From assembly GCA_011317545.1 (NCBI GenBank), contig WUJK01000001.1:2523001-2587000 (forward strand): 64,000 nt of DNA, written 5' to 3'. The notes beneath the pieces were generated by a model that saw nothing but the letters and a program-made list of their open reading frames with translations, was not told the origin of the DNA and searched no databases. This document shows positions 1-12,350 of the stretch, piece by piece. Each line of letters starts with the position of its first letter. Positions within the stretch are counted from its first letter, which is position 1. A program made the translations under genes and the position numbers. Origin of the DNA: Coniella vitis (lineage: Eukaryota > Ascomycota > Sordariomycetes > Diaporthales > Schizoparmaceae).

Positions 1-2184
1 GCAGAGATGTGACCAATTCCTCGCAGCTGTCGTCGCCGTCACGGGCCTCCAAGAGTGAGATACCGTCAATGATACAGTACACGGTGACTCCAGGAGGAAA
101 CACTCTGACGAACTGGTGCAATAAGCGGTACAATGCAGCCGCGTCGGCGACTTCGAGCTGCCTGATTGTTTTGTGGCTCGACAAGGCAGGAATCAGGTTG
201 AGATCCAACATGTTCCGTTCCCGCAGAGCCAACAGCAACTGGGCGATCAGAAAGCGCAAGAGGCCACTCAGTCCGGCCCAAGGATCGTCAGGGTGTTTGT
301 GCAGGCCGCAAAGAAAATGCACATAGACCTGGTTGGGCTCCATCTTCTTCATACCAAGCACAAAGCTGGTACACAGCAGGGAGGTAGCGGACACGAAATC
401 CCTTCTTGAGGGATCCCTACCCCTTGCACCAGTGTCTATTAGAATGAGGTCTGGGTGACGGCTCCCCATCCACTGAATGAAGCGGTCATTGCGGAAAATC
501 GCGGGCAGGTGGTCTTGAGCCGGATCAGGACTTCGTCTTGCCCGGCGAAGAACCGCTTTGAGATCATCACTGAATGCTGAAAGGGTCGATTCCAGAGCAA
601 TTTCGACATCATGCTTTTGGGAATCGACTTGAAACAGGATCTCAAGCAGTTGGTATTCGGATACAACTGCTTTTTGAATGTGTAGCCGATGATGGTCCGA
701 GGAACTGCTCCTCTGCAGCCGCTTGGCCTCCAGCTCCTTGAACCATTGCCGTTTGAGTTCTCGAAGGTCTACATGCACAGATTTAGCAGTGTTGATAGAT
801 TTGCCATTGTCTTGGAGTGCCACTTGCCATGATCGTGAGCTGCTACAAGTTGGAACGTTGCTTTGTATGCCAAGGGGTCTCTCTGCTGTAGCTGTCTTAC
901 CAGGGTCTCCAAGTCATCAAATCTTGCTTCCATATTCCTGTCCATGGTGCTGAGTTTGCGATTACTGCTGAAGGTTGTCGCTTGGACGCAAGTCTCGACG
1001 ATCCCTTGAAGGTCGTGTGCTGCGGTCGTCACCTTTTCAAGTATGTCTGCAGCGCTGAACTCGGCCTTCTTGGCGGTATCCGCAGTTTCGCTTTGTTTCG
1101 ATGCCAAATTTGGGTCCACGCCTTTTGTTGGCGCCCTCGAGTTCTGGGATGACGAGGAGATTTGCTCAACCTGCTCGCCTTTTGGCGTCTTACTATGGAT
1201 TGAGATGCTGAAGAAGTTGTGCTTCTTGTGCCCCCGTCCGGGCTTTGACTTGGCCCCGGTCTGCTCCTCGTTAGACCCAGGGGTAGTTGTATGGTTGTCT
1301 GGTGCGATATACCCTTTTTCCGACAAACGTCGTATGATTTGCTCCATGGCCTCTTGTATGGTATGATACAGTGTCGTGCAACACTGGCTGACATCGGGGT
1401 CTGCATACAGATCCATTCCGCACCGCTTCAGCTTCATTGCTACATCACCAACAATTCGACGAATCTCGGCAAGAGTGTCGAATATCTGCTTTCTCTTCTG
1501 AGCGTGGCTTTCTGCAAGCTTTAGGAATATGTGAGTTCATTTTCCAATGACCTGCAATACCGTCTCCCATTTGTTTGACCGCGCCTCGCGCTGCGCCGTA
1601 GCCCGATCTAGAGAGGAGATGGTGCCCGCACCTTGAGAACAATGGCGATTGCCGTCTTTACTACGGCCAATCCGTATTCATTTGGAATGAGATCGACCCA
1701 AGGATCGATCAGCTCTTTGTTTTCGCCCATGATGCCGACGATCTTGGAGACTCTGCCTTGTGGGCTGGGAGCGAGGTTGTCTGCGATGACTACGTGGTAG
1801 AGCGCTTCCCACTTTGCCGGGGACGCCTCGGCGCCAATGCCAGCAAATTGAGGCGGCACACACGCGTGCTCTTGGATCGCAAGGGCGAGCGCCCTATCTT
1901 GTCTTTGTCAGAGTTCTGGCAACGTGAAAAGCCAGCCCACAAGGACCTCTGAGCCTGGTGTGCAAGAGAACACTCGACACGAACAACACATACCTTGAGG
2001 ATCCAGTATCGTCCTTGGGCTCTGCTCGAACAGCATTCGAGGCATGGCTGTACATGGGGTGGACTCGGGGCGCTTCCTGGATCAGAAAGGTATTGACGCG
2101 TTTCACAGCGGCAGCATCACTCCCAGGGTCAGGCAAGAGGTAAGCGGCTCCATCTCTCTCTAACTCGTCCACGAATTGGGACAT
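1..2184 (-). CDS. DUF7708-type STAND-like protein, 3' end cut by the window edge
   Basis: Exons 2184..1994, 1902..1632, 1518..828 and 768..<1 give about 640 residues before the edge. Residues about 132-154 carry the hallmark of the DUF7708 helical N-terminal domain (DPWVDLIPNEYGLAVVKTAI). That domain is found in fungal NACHT/ankyrin-type signalling proteins of unknown or incompatibility-related function. A Ser/Lys-rich linker follows, then an alpha/beta region with strands FIQWMGSRHPDLILIDTG (about 481) and VYCIIDGIS (about 611). The second resembles a Walker B strand, but I see no GxxxxGKS/T P-loop, so nucleotide binding is doubtful. The third intron (827..769) has a GCAAGT donor; only this GC-AG splice keeps the frame. 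The start is the first in-frame ATG; the open frame continues upstream to a GTG at 2262, so a further 5' exon is possible. Family call is by pattern recognition. Confidence 0.72.
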
Positions 2185-3018
2185 TCTTTGGTCCCCTCCA
2201 GTATCACTGAGAATGAAAGCTGTTCTGTACAGAGTCTCCTTGGTAGGAGTGAGTCGAGTCACGATAGTTAGACGCGAGAGGAGTCAGTCACAGTCAGGCA
2301 TTCAAGAGGTCAGGCAACAAGGGACTCGCGACGACCCGCTCGCTTCTCTCGTCGTGAGCCTGGCATATAGAGCCACTTACCAAGTATCCGGCCCCACGGC
2401 TGCGTCTCGGTGTACATGCGTATCAAAAGTAAGTGATATCCTCGCGGCTTATGGACACAGGAAAAGATGGGAAGCTAATGAAGGCTGGGGATAGTTATGG
2501 TAGTAATACTAGGGTTCCCCATTGCACGGCATTCATCAGCTGGAACTCCCGCTGCAAGTACATGGATGGGCGGCTGCAGCTGATCACACTGAGAGATGAG
2601 GATATTTGGATACCAACAGCCTCCATTACGTGGCATATATAGATTGGAGCGCCTGCTGCAGAAGGCTCCGCCATTGTGTTCAGCTATATGCAAGATTTGT
2701 CCCAGTCGGGCAGTGATTCGATAACAGGGTACCATTCACCAGGTGTTATTGTACAGCTGTAAGCGAAGAATGGGCCCTACGTTTTTCCAGACACAGCCTG
2801 CTACCTCGTTCCCCTTGTGGTTGAATTCGTCGGCTTTTTGCTGGCGGCTGGAAGCAATTGATTAAATATGAAGGATGTTGGCAGGTCCGCTTATAACGGT
2901 TATCGGGTCAAGTCTTGTTGTTTCACTCCGGTTTTGACAGCAAAGACTTGTACAAGAAAGGCCTTGGATTACACAGGTATTTCAAAACGCAAGTACAACC
3001 AACAGTGACACACTAGCG
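2185..3018. other. Divergent intergenic region
   Basis: This 834-bp spacer separates the divergent DUF7708 and AAA ATPase genes and must hold both promoters. Short open frames have no recognisable domains. Part of it (about 2185-2330) may be a missed 5' exon of the DUF7708 gene. Confidence 0.5.
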
Positions 3019-6000
3019 ATGGCTCTTTCCTCCCAAGATACGTTCGACCTGCCAAAGGGCGAGAAGGACCTCGTGTTGTCTGCAAACCTCGACGACAACG
3101 ACGACGAAAACCTCAACCTGGTTGATACTGCAAAGACTGCAACTTCAAAAGCCGAAGAGCTGGGTGACGCTCCAGACCCCGAGGCCAAGAACCAAAATGG
3201 ATCGAAGCAAGGAGAAGCTGTGAGTGAGGCGGATAGACGCAGTGTTGCGCCCTCAGAGCCACCCCCAGAGTCCCCGGAGGATGACGGACCTAGCGAAGAA
3301 CAGAGGCGCAAAGCGTGGCTTGAATGGCTTCAGAAAGAGCCTCAAGTTATTGGCACTGCCGAATATGACATGGAGTCATTCATGAACCGTTCCGAAGACT
3401 CCAAAAACCATGGCCGCCATATCATAGAGGTCCTGCGCATTGGACCCGATCACTCGGGGGACATCAAGCATCCCATCAAGAAGCCCAAGACCGTCGACGA
3501 CTCCAGTGCAGTGCTCAAAAGCACCCCAAACTCGACCTATTCCAGCTCGTGGATCCAGCGCATCCGAGTCCAATCGGCCGCCATTATCGCTCATCTCAGA
3601 CATGCAGGGCTCGAGAGCAACGCGTCTGATGACGACCTGCCGCACATATTCTTCCGGCCATTCCGTGCCATTGCACACGTCCAGCCAAGGTTGAAACAAA
3701 CTTTGGCTCGACTGGAGAGCAAATGGGGCACAGAGCCGCAAGTCCGGCCCGGAAGCCCACAGGCCCCGTTGGACACGTTCGGCGAGGCGGACGACGAGCC
3801 CTTTCCGGAATGGCTGCCCAACACAGCCGAGGCTTTTAAGCACGTCAAGCACTATGTCCAATTTGTTGATGAGCAAGTCGTCCCTTTATACAGCCTGTTT
3901 GATGATGCCAGCATAACCAAAATACGGTTCAATGACCTGTCCTTTTTGTTCAAGCCCGGCGAATTGGTCTATCGACCGGCCCCTGGTGAGTCCACAATGA
4001 ATTCTCCTTACCAGCGGCACCAGAGAATATGGCGTATCGCCGACGTTCAAAGGACACTATACGGATCCCCGCCAGATGACATAAATTTATGCACGTCGGA
4101 TACCTTTGATTTGGAATATTACTGCCTCGATTATGACGGAGTCAACTACGGAGCCACCTTCAATAGCACACAGATTTCTTGCTATACTGGCGAGCAGGAA
4201 ATCACAAAGCTGGCTGTTTATCCCGTACGTTTCCTGACAGGCTCTGCCAAGCTCATGACCGACCTCAGAGCAAGAGGACGCGAATTTGCTTCCTTTATAC
4301 GAGAGCGACACTTGTACCATGACGGCTGGTCTATCCCTGAAGTGCCGGAAGAAGAACCAACGGAGAAGCAGAGCCAGAGTCACCCAGAATACATTCAGAG
4401 CGCAGTGGTCGTGGACTATGATGAGTGTTTCAAGCAGAACCCGCAGTGGAAGGCAAAGTTTATACCCATTGGAGATCTTTCAGGATCACCGGAATGGTCT
4501 ATACCACCCACCAGGATCATGCACTGGACCAACAGCACAAGGCAAGAATTACAGCTCCAAGTATCTGATTTGGGCCTCAGGAGGGACTTCTCTTCTGGTT
4601 CCATGCATGCAGAACGTATAGCGAAGATCCATTCTATTTCTGCGACTATCGATGGCAACTTTCTTGAGGTGCAGGATGAGGATTGTATTCTGCTTCCAGG
4701 AGTCCTGGTGGTCTACTCTCTAAGAGACAGGAAGTTTGCCTTTGTGAACATCGAGTCACTGAAACGTCCCCAAAAACGTGCCAACATTTTTGAGGATCTC
4801 AAGATCGATTCAAAGCACGAGAGTGTCATCAAATCCTTGGTACAGGGTCACTTTGAAACTCGCAAAGTTGAAAGTGCGATGGGAAGGCCCCAAATCTCTC
4901 TCAGCCAAGATTTGGTCTATGGAAAGGGGTCTGGTCTCTTCATTCTCTTGCATGGACCTCCTGGTGTCGGCAAGACGGCCACTGCCGAAGCTATTGCTCA
5001 GTATCATGACAAACCGTTGTTTTCCATCACGTGTGGCGATCTGGGATTAACACCGGGCGAGGTGGAGACCGAGTTGAAAGGCATTTTCCGGATAGCCCAT
5101 CTCTGGGATTGTGTGCTGCTACTTGACGAAGCGGACATCTTTTTAGCAAGAAGAGATATTGCAAGTCTCCAGCGCAACGCGCTAGTTTCTGGTAAGTCAT
5201 AGTTGACATACACAGGAGTTGTTTCGAGCTGGAAAATACGAGAACCACGACCTACACAGAAGGCAAAACACGCTGACGTTTCACACAGTCTTCTTGCGAG
5301 TACTGGAGTACTATACTGGAATCCTGTTCCTCACGACGAACAGAGTCGGACTGATCGATGAAGCATTCAAGTCCCGCATCCACTTGAGCTTATTATATCC
5401 CAAGTTGGACCGAGTCAGGACCTTGGAAATATTCCGCGTAAACATCAAACGACTGAGAGCCATTGAAGAAGAGAAGTATAAAAGGGCGAGCGAGGCAGCA
5501 CAACAGTCTACTTTCCGGCGTCTTTTGATTGACGATGTGGACATTCTGAAGTGGGCAGACTCTCATTACTATTACTCTACCAGCAATGTCAGGTGGAACG
5601 GAAGGCAAATTCGCAATGCGTTTCAAATCGCGGCATCCATGGTTCGCTACGATACCGCTGCTACGCAGAATGTCGAGGCGGAGCTAGGCAAGGACAAGGA
5701 CGACCCTTCGGCTCCAGGACAAGAGCTCGTTTTGGACAGCAAACAGTTCGAAACGGTGGCATACATGACTGACTTGTTTGAAGACTACTTCAAATCAACT
5801 ACTGGCGAGGACGATGAGGTAGCTGCTCAACTTGACGGCTACCGTGCGGATGGGTGGAAGCAACATAAGTCAGGACCAGCACCTCCGGCAAGAAACTCGC
5901 CAAACCCAAGAGGTGGTGCTGCGAGACAACCCTCTGGCGATACCAGGTATTACCGGGATTCTTACTCCAAGCAGAGGCCTCCTCCTCCTCCTCCAGGCCG

Positions 6001-6325
6001 GCAGCCGCCCCCACCGCAGAGGCCAACCAGGCCCAGGACTGGACAAGATGACGGGTATCAATATAGACCAGAGGAGCAAGATGATTTCTATTCTCACGAG
6101 GAACCACCTCCGCGCAGAGCCCCCAAACCCGCCGCCCCCGCCGCCGTACCATCGTCACGTCAAGGAGATTACCCTCCCCCCAAAGAACTCTTTGAGCCAA
6201 CTGGGGGCAGGGACTACCAGCAAGCCGGGGGCCACAGACAGGTTTACCATGATGATGAATTATATGAAGAGGCGTACAATTATACGGAGGAAGCGTCCTA
6301 TGAGACTGAGAGGCATTATTTTTGA
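3019..6325 (+). CDS. AAA+ ATPase with DUF7025 middle domain
   Basis: Exons 3019..5191 and 5289..6325 encode 1069 residues; the 97-nt intron has a GTAAGT donor and a TTTCACACAG acceptor. The N-terminus is acidic and disordered (1-110). Residues about 300-430 match the DUF7025 region that precedes the ATPase in this fungal family. The AAA core is complete: Walker A GPPGVGKTAT (about 646-655), Walker B VLLLDEADIF (about 700), sensor-1 ILFLTTNR (about 735-742) and a DEAFKSR arginine-finger segment (about 750). The intron lies between Walker B and sensor 1. The last 170 residues are Pro/Arg/Tyr-rich with polyproline runs and end in Tyr/Glu repeats, so they may be a protein-binding tail. These ATPases are widespread and often multicopy in filamentous fungi; substrate and location are unknown. 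The start has good context and no upstream alternative. Confidence 0.9.
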
Positions 6326-6823
6326 TGTTCGATGTCTATTATTTCGTCTGTCTCGGTGGATGACGAGACGCTCTTCGAGACGGATTCAGTCTTTTATAGT
6401 TTGTCGTTCGTATCTATCTCTCGTCTGGTAAATGACTCAGAGCAGGAGGCGAAGTCTGCTGTAGAGACAAAAGTAGCAAGGACAACGGGGAAAGAGGATA
6501 TAGTCGACATGGCACCAATTTGTGGTATCCTGAAGATACGAACGGGAATCGAGCCGATCAGGAGAGGACATAGAATGGTCAGAGTCACTCTGAAGACATA
6601 TTGTTCAAAGACGCACGTAAGAAGTCAGTCATAAGTCCATTGTCATCACCAGTCTCTCGCTTCACATCACAGTAATGTCTATTTGGTGGATACCGTCCAG
6701 ATGCTCATTTTGGAGCCAGCAACAAAAGCTGGGTGAGCTCAGTAATGTACTTGTTAAAGCTTAAACAAGTTTGTCCGTCCAAATAAAAATCCGGCACGTC
6801 TTCTTTCAAGGCTTTCCAAGGCA
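6326..6823. other. Convergent 3' spacer
   Basis: 498 bp between the tail-to-tail AAA ATPase and BTB genes. It presumably holds both 3' UTRs and poly(A) sites. Nothing else is recognised. Confidence 0.6.
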
Positions 6824-8273
6824 TCAAGGAAGCAAGAGTCCAAAGTCGCCGAGAATCGCCGCCCGCTGATCTTTCAGGCGGTTGTGGCGTTCGCAATTCT
6901 CTTGTTCCGTCACCTTGTAAGCCTCAATCTGTTTCCAGGCCTGCAGAGTCGGCACACGGAAGCAAGCGTCGCATATCTCGACGACTTCTTCGCAAACCAT
7001 CCCGCTGATGGGACACTCGTAGTTCGGGTCACCCTTCTCCCACTTGCGCTGGCATATCGTGCACTTGCGCCGCGAGGAGGCCTTTTGTCTTGTGGCAACG
7101 AACGTCGCATTGAGATACCGTCCTTCTGTAACAGCTTGCACAATCGCCTTGTACTCGCCCCAAGGCCCGTTGGCGGCGTCGTCCAAAAGGCTGGACGGCA
7201 GACGAATCCTCTGAACGGCGTCGCGAGGCAAGCACAGAAAGCACCGCAGGATCGACGCCTGGAACGCTTCCTGCACGGGGGCGAAGCCGTGGTACTTGCC
7301 CTTGGCTGGATCGTACAGCTCGTCAATGGCCGTTTGGAGCTGCTGGCACGCATTGCCGAGGACCAGCGGGCCGCCCAGCTTGAGCGCCGCGCCCTGGCCC
7401 GTCATTTCGCGCTGGCACAGCTGCTTCGCGAGCAGCAGCATGTGGTTGTCGCGCTCTTGCTCGACGGCGGCGAGCAGCTTGCTGACGCGGAAGTAGTCTG
7501 CGACTTCCCAGATGCGCATAAGCACGTAGAAGGGGTTCCGCCAGAACTGGGGGAAGACTGTGCGGAAATCGACCCCTGGTTTGTTTTCGTTTGCAGGAGA
7601 ACGAGGGTTTTAGTACATTGCTTTCGAAGACGGATGAGTGACAGCGGCATAAAACCTCAAGATGGACGAACTGGCAGAGAGGGGTGAGAAGGAGGGAGCT
7701 TGTGGGCTTTTAACATACCGCCAGTGTAGAGAAACCTGACTAGACAGTCAACCTGATACTGACTCCAGTAGTTGTAGTCTAAACTGATCTCCCCGGTTGA
7801 GGCCTCCTATCTCAGTGTCAGAAGATGTATTGGCACATTCTGCAGGCTTATAGTCTTTCTTCTGTCTATAATGACAAAGAAAGATGCCCAGCAGGTTAGG
7901 TTAGAGGCTGTCCAATACCTGGAAGCTGCCCATTAGGGCGCTTTTAAGATAGTCGCTCTGCGAGCACACGATGAGCTTGTGAATTTTCCAGGAATACTTT
8001 GTACCAAGGCGGATGGTGGCATCGGCGAGCCAGCCACTCTCAAGAAGGCTGTTTTGAACGGAAAGGCTTAGTCAGTGCAAATCAATCCAATAGTTTCACC
8101 CAGGGCAACAATGACTGTTGGAACCATTGTGTGCGTGTAAGTTAGTAAAAGTGGTTGCGCCGAACGTACCCTGCTGCCCCGGATGAGTAGTCCTCGATGG
8201 ACTCCACTTGTCCTACGATGGCCATGGCCCTTTTCTTGGCGGCGTCCGGTGCAAATTTCCTGGCAGCGGGCAT
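6824..8273 (-). CDS. BTB/POZ domain protein with Cys-rich C-terminus
   Basis: Four exons (8273..8170, 8048..7919, 7806..7719, 7557..6824) encode 351 residues; all three junctions keep the frame. The BTB fold is split over exons 1-4: LLESGWLADATIRLG (about 36), the KIHKLIVCSQSDYLKSAL core, EASTGEISLDYNYWSQYQVD and the terminal FLYTG. After it comes VFPQFWRNPFYVLMRIWEVADYF, the helical extension usual in fungal BTB proteins. Near the C-terminus are paired cysteines (CTICQRKW, about 25 residues later CEEVVEICDACF) that could bind zinc. BTB domains mediate dimerisation and, in many proteins, cullin-3 binding; no specific partner can be named. The start is the first ATG in an open exon 1; an upstream non-coding exon is possible. 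Confidence 0.82.
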
Positions 8274-10022
8274 GGCAAAGTTGGGACGAGCCGGGAGAAT
8301 TGGCGTAGAGGCTCGGAAGATGTTGATGGCCACTGGGAGATGACAGAGATGAGTGGAAAGCAGATATTGTTTTTGGCTGGGGAATTCATATAGATGAACT
8401 ATCCTGATTCAAGTTCAAGAGTGAAACCACTTATTGCTGGCAAAGCAGGCAGAGTTCCCTGTGCAACCTTTGTTCGACTGATCAATGATAGAGTTATTGG
8501 GTGTCAGATGGATGGTGATTAGGTAGCTATGACAGACAATCCAATGGGCAAGTCTGGTGTATACTAGAGTGCCAAGTGGTCACATGGCTCGTGGAGCCTC
8601 TTGGGAATCAATACCTTTGTGTGTTGAATACTACAGGAGAGCCTATAGCAGGCTGGCTGTACCAGTCATTGAAAATAAGAGGCAAAACTGCCTTGGCCCG
8701 CATCTCTCGGCTAATCTCTGCTGTAGTTGACTGCTGAAGCCTTACTTTGGGATTGAGCCTTAAAATCCAGTTGGAGTGGCTACCTACCTAGGTTATCATA
8801 TTGTATTCATATCATTGCATTTCGGAATTGATGCCTCTCAAAAGGTTGCTTACCCCCTTTCTATCAAGGCATAAACTTGGTGGACTGTATCTGTAAGGGA
8901 AAATGTTGAAACATAAAGCGCCATATTTGAAGACAACACCCAGGGCACCAATAATATCAAGCGAGCCAGAACGGAGCTAGAAATGCTGAATGCTGGAACT
9001 TGTGGCGAATATTGATTCATTTATCATCACATATATAGAGTAGGAGATGGACGTCAACGGCCAGGGGTGGGGTGAATTTATCAACCCACTGGCTTGGGTA
9101 TCTGGGACGGCCCGTTAACTGACAGCCAGCAGCCAGCGGTTGACTCTGGCGCGTGCGAGTGGAAGGCGGGCGTGGGCAACCTGCTATTGGGCTAGAGTCA
9201 AAACAGCTGCTGGCCTGTGCGCTTGCTTACGCTAGCATTTCCCAAATGCCCAGGGCGCGAATGACGTCCTGTGGACCGCGCGGCTGGCCGCTATAGTGGC
9301 AGAGTGACACAAGGCTGGGAGCTGCCAAGAAGCGCTTGGCACAGGGGTTGTTTTTGGTGTGCTATATACTTGTGTACTCGATTTAATTGCTGGATGGGAT
9401 TTGTAACCTGGGAAACCGCTGTTCCTCTCTGACACACATAATAAGGCATGGAGAAACCACTTTGCATGACATCTCCTTTTTCGCTAATTCAACTATGCGT
9501 CTTGTACTATGATGCAGGGCCGAGTGGGACGCTGCTCAGGAAGGATCGCGCAGGCTGAGCGAGCCGCTTTCTGTGGATTCCCCCAGGCACAGCAGCGAAT
9601 AAAAGTGGGGTCTTCCCCAACCACCCGCAGGGATCTCCTCCAGGCCCAGCCACCGCGTTTCCCAGCGCAACACTGCTAGTGACTGCACGTAAACCTGCAT
9701 TCACGCCTCCAACGTTCACATTCACACTTTCTTTCTTACTTCAACGACACATCTTCAGCTGGCATTCACTCACTGTAATTGCCTCTCCTTTCCGCCTTTC
9801 GCATTTCAATCCGTTTCCCAAAATTCACGTCACCAAGTTGTCAGCCTTTCATCAATAGTTTGCGCCCGACGGACCTGCTGCAATAACTGCGGGTGGCTGG
9901 CAAATTCGGCTGGTCTTTCGACTTGGAGACCAGCCGCTCCCATAACCTCTCTCACTCGCGAGAGAGAACAAAATTACAAACTTGGCCTCCTTTCTCCCAC
10001 CATCCGTCCATCCTCAGCCAAA
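8274..10022. other. Divergent intergenic region, 1.7 kb
   Basis: This spacer lies between the BTB gene and the single-pass membrane protein gene. No credible coding frame is seen. It contains a CCTACCTAGGTTA element near 8784 and a pyrimidine-rich leader at about 9720-9860. Nothing else is recognised. Confidence 0.55.
9720..9860 (+). promoter_or_regulatory. Pyrimidine-rich leader/core promoter region
   Basis: A C/T-rich stretch 160-300 bp upstream of the start at 10023, typical of core promoters and 5' leaders of well-expressed fungal genes. Assigned by composition and position only. Confidence 0.35.
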
Positions 10023-11387
10023 ATGGCTCCCGCTCTCGCCTCCTACGCCCGCTCCCTCCTGCACTCGGCCATCCACCCACGCGCTGAGACCGAACCGCTC
10101 TCCCTCGGTCCTCACACACTCAACACACATCTCAGCGCCCGCGACGACACCACAAGCACAGGCCCAGACCCAGAAGCAGGCATCATCCACCCAGGCGACA
10201 TCAACAACAAATTCATCTTTGTACTGTTTGGCCTCATTGGCGCCGCCTTCGTCGCAACAGGCATCTGGTTCTTCTTTTGGGCTCGCAACGGCGGCTTCTA
10301 CTTCAAAGAGGACGACTGGGATGACTACAAATCGACTGTCCTCCGCCGCAAGGGCCCCAACGGCACGACGCTGAGCGGCGCAACCACAATCACCGACCTG
10401 GGTGGCGGCAGCGTCTACAAGGACATTGATGAGCGCACAGCCACGGGATACGACGGCGGCAGCTACGTTAATGGCCACTACGATGTCGACGACGACAACC
10501 GCACAGCAATCACAGGTACGGAAACGACGCTAACGGGCATCACAGGCGGCGTGTCAGACATCGCAGGACGCGAAAAGCGCCGCCAGAAGCGTGAGCAGCG
10601 TGAGCGCGAGAAGGAGCGCCGTCGTGAGGAGAAGCGCCGCGAGCGTGACGAAAAGAAGAAAAGCCGCAGCAGCAAGAAGCGCACCGTGGGCGAGGACGGC
10701 GCTATTGTCGATGAGGATGCCGAGGCCGAGGCTGCCGAGTACCTGCGCAACTACCGTCACGAGAGGCCGGCCCGTGTGGGTGGTATCAACAAGGAGAGCG
10801 ACTCGAGTACTTGGGATGGATCGACGAACCCGACGGAGAGCAGCCGTGGTGGATATAGCGAGAGCGGCGTGACAGAGGAGCTCATGGCGAACCAGGAGCC
10901 GACGCCTACGTACTCGCCTACCAAGAAGAAAGCCGGCGGTATTCGCAAGGTCTACTCTACTGCCGATAAGCGCGACAGTCGCGAGGCAGAGCGTATCAAG
11001 GCTGAGGCGCGCAGACTACAAGAAAAGGGCCGTGCTGCTACGGCTGCCTCGAGTGCTGCCTCCAGCTCGGCGGGTGGTCACCGTAGGAACTTTTCGTGGC
11101 AGCGTGACAACACTGTCAACGAGGACACGGCCATGATGGCTGCACCGCCTAGCTATACCGCCAGTGAGGTCGAATCGCGTGTGCCTGGCAGCTGGGCTGA
11201 AAGCGATGTCAGCAGTGATGTGGGAACCAAGGTGTACCAACACTACATCCCCGGTTTGTCGTCGGCTGCCGGCTCGTCGGCTGCTGGCTCGTCAGCTGGT
11301 GGCACTGATGTACGGGATTATGCCGAGGAGAGGAGGAAGAACAGACGGAGCGGCGGAGGTGGATACAGGCGGGACCGACAGAGTTGA
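10023..11387 (+). CDS. Conserved single-pass membrane protein of unknown function
   Basis: An intronless gene of 454 residues. One strong transmembrane segment lies at 64-86 (VLFGLIGAAFVATGIWFFFW). Before it is a 60-residue Ser/Thr-rich N-terminus without a classical signal peptide. After it comes FYFKEDDWDDYKSTVLRRKG, then a long hydrophilic tail with an Arg/Lys/Glu helix (about 181-219, probable coiled coil) and Ser/Gly/Ala-rich disorder. The pattern agrees with an uncharacterised Pezizomycotina family, as I recall it; no enzyme motif is visible. The positive tail directly after the membrane helix suggests the C-terminus is cytosolic. The start ATG has an AAA context and follows a CT-rich leader. 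Confidence 0.85.
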   Translation: MAPALASYARSLLHSAIHPRAETEPLSLGPHTLNTHLSARDDTTSTGPDPEAGIIHPGDINNKFIFVLFGLIGAAFVATGIWFFFWARNGGFYFKEDDWDDYKSTVLRRKGPNGTTLSGATTITDLGGGSVYKDIDERTATGYDGGSYVNGHYDVDDDNRTAITGTETTLTGITGGVSDIAGREKRRQKREQREREKERRREEKRRERDEKKKSRSSKKRTVGEDGAIVDEDAEAEAAEYLRNYRHERPARVGGINKESDSSTWDGSTNPTESSRGGYSESGVTEELMANQEPTPTYSPTKKKAGGIRKVYSTADKRDSREAERIKAEARRLQEKGRAATAASSAASSSAGGHRRNFSWQRDNTVNEDTAMMAAPPSYTASEVESRVPGSWAESDVSSDVGTKVYQHYIPGLSSAAGSSAAGSSAGGTDVRDYAEERRKNRRSGGGGYRRDRQS

Positions 11388-12101
11388 GCGCGGAAAGACT
11401 GAATAGAAGAAATATCCCGGCCAGAAGAAGGCACTTTCATTGAGGAATCATCACGAGGATAACGACAAAGGAACCTGATCGGGTATGGTTTAGCTGGATT
11501 TTCCACTTGTTTTGTTTGTGTGTAAAGGGGGACTTATACCAATCCAAAGAATAGCGATTTAGCAGGCGTTCGACAATGACAGACTTTATGTACCATCGCC
11601 CTATAACATACCAGGTCGATATCCCGTGCATGAATTGATGGTTCTTGTATTCAAGTCACCCGTATGCGGCGTTTGTGTGTTTTAGGTATTGTATGGCTCG
11701 GTCATCGTTACCGCAAAGAGAAGTTGTGCTTGACAGCATTACATACAAACCTGATAGTCGTCTGGTGTCTTCTTGCCAACCTAGTATCAAAGCAGAAAGA
11801 TGGCCTGATTATTTATCTTGTGTGTTCAATAGCGCAAGGAAGGATGAGCTTGGCATAACGCTCCGAGGTCGAAATTGCCCGCAAAAGCCCCCCCCCCCCC
11901 TCTCCCATCATCATCTGTGGTCTCTGCAGCGTCCTCACAGATAGGAGAGAGAAAAAAAGCTGTCTGCCCAGAGCCGCTAGGAAAGTTCAGAACGACTGTG
12001 GCTATTTGTGCTCCCCGACATAGCACATGACATACGTAGCACAACATGAAATTTGATTAGTAGAGTTTTTGGCTTGCCGGGGCGCCATGTCGAGGATACG
12101 A
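11388..12101. other. Convergent 3' spacer
   Basis: 714 bp between two converging genes. Holds a short C-run at about 11889-11899 and otherwise nothing recognised; 3' UTRs are expected here. Confidence 0.55.
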
Positions 12102-12296
12102 TTAGAAGTTGAAACTTAATTGGTTATTGGTAGCTCCGTAGCCACGTGGTAGGAATAGATTTGAAGCATTCTGCGACTGGACTCCGGCGTTGTGCGTGAT
12201 ATATGGTTGAGATATAGCCGAAGTACTGCGCAACGGACCTGTGTATGTTTCTGACATGTAGGGTATTGTTTCCGTTGAAGCACAGTTTGGTTGGCT

Positions 12297-12350
<54 letters not shown>

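Noticed and set aside
6884..7687. 267-codon plus-strand frame
   Set aside because: Antisense shadow of the last BTB exon, whose frame has clear domain content and correct splicing.
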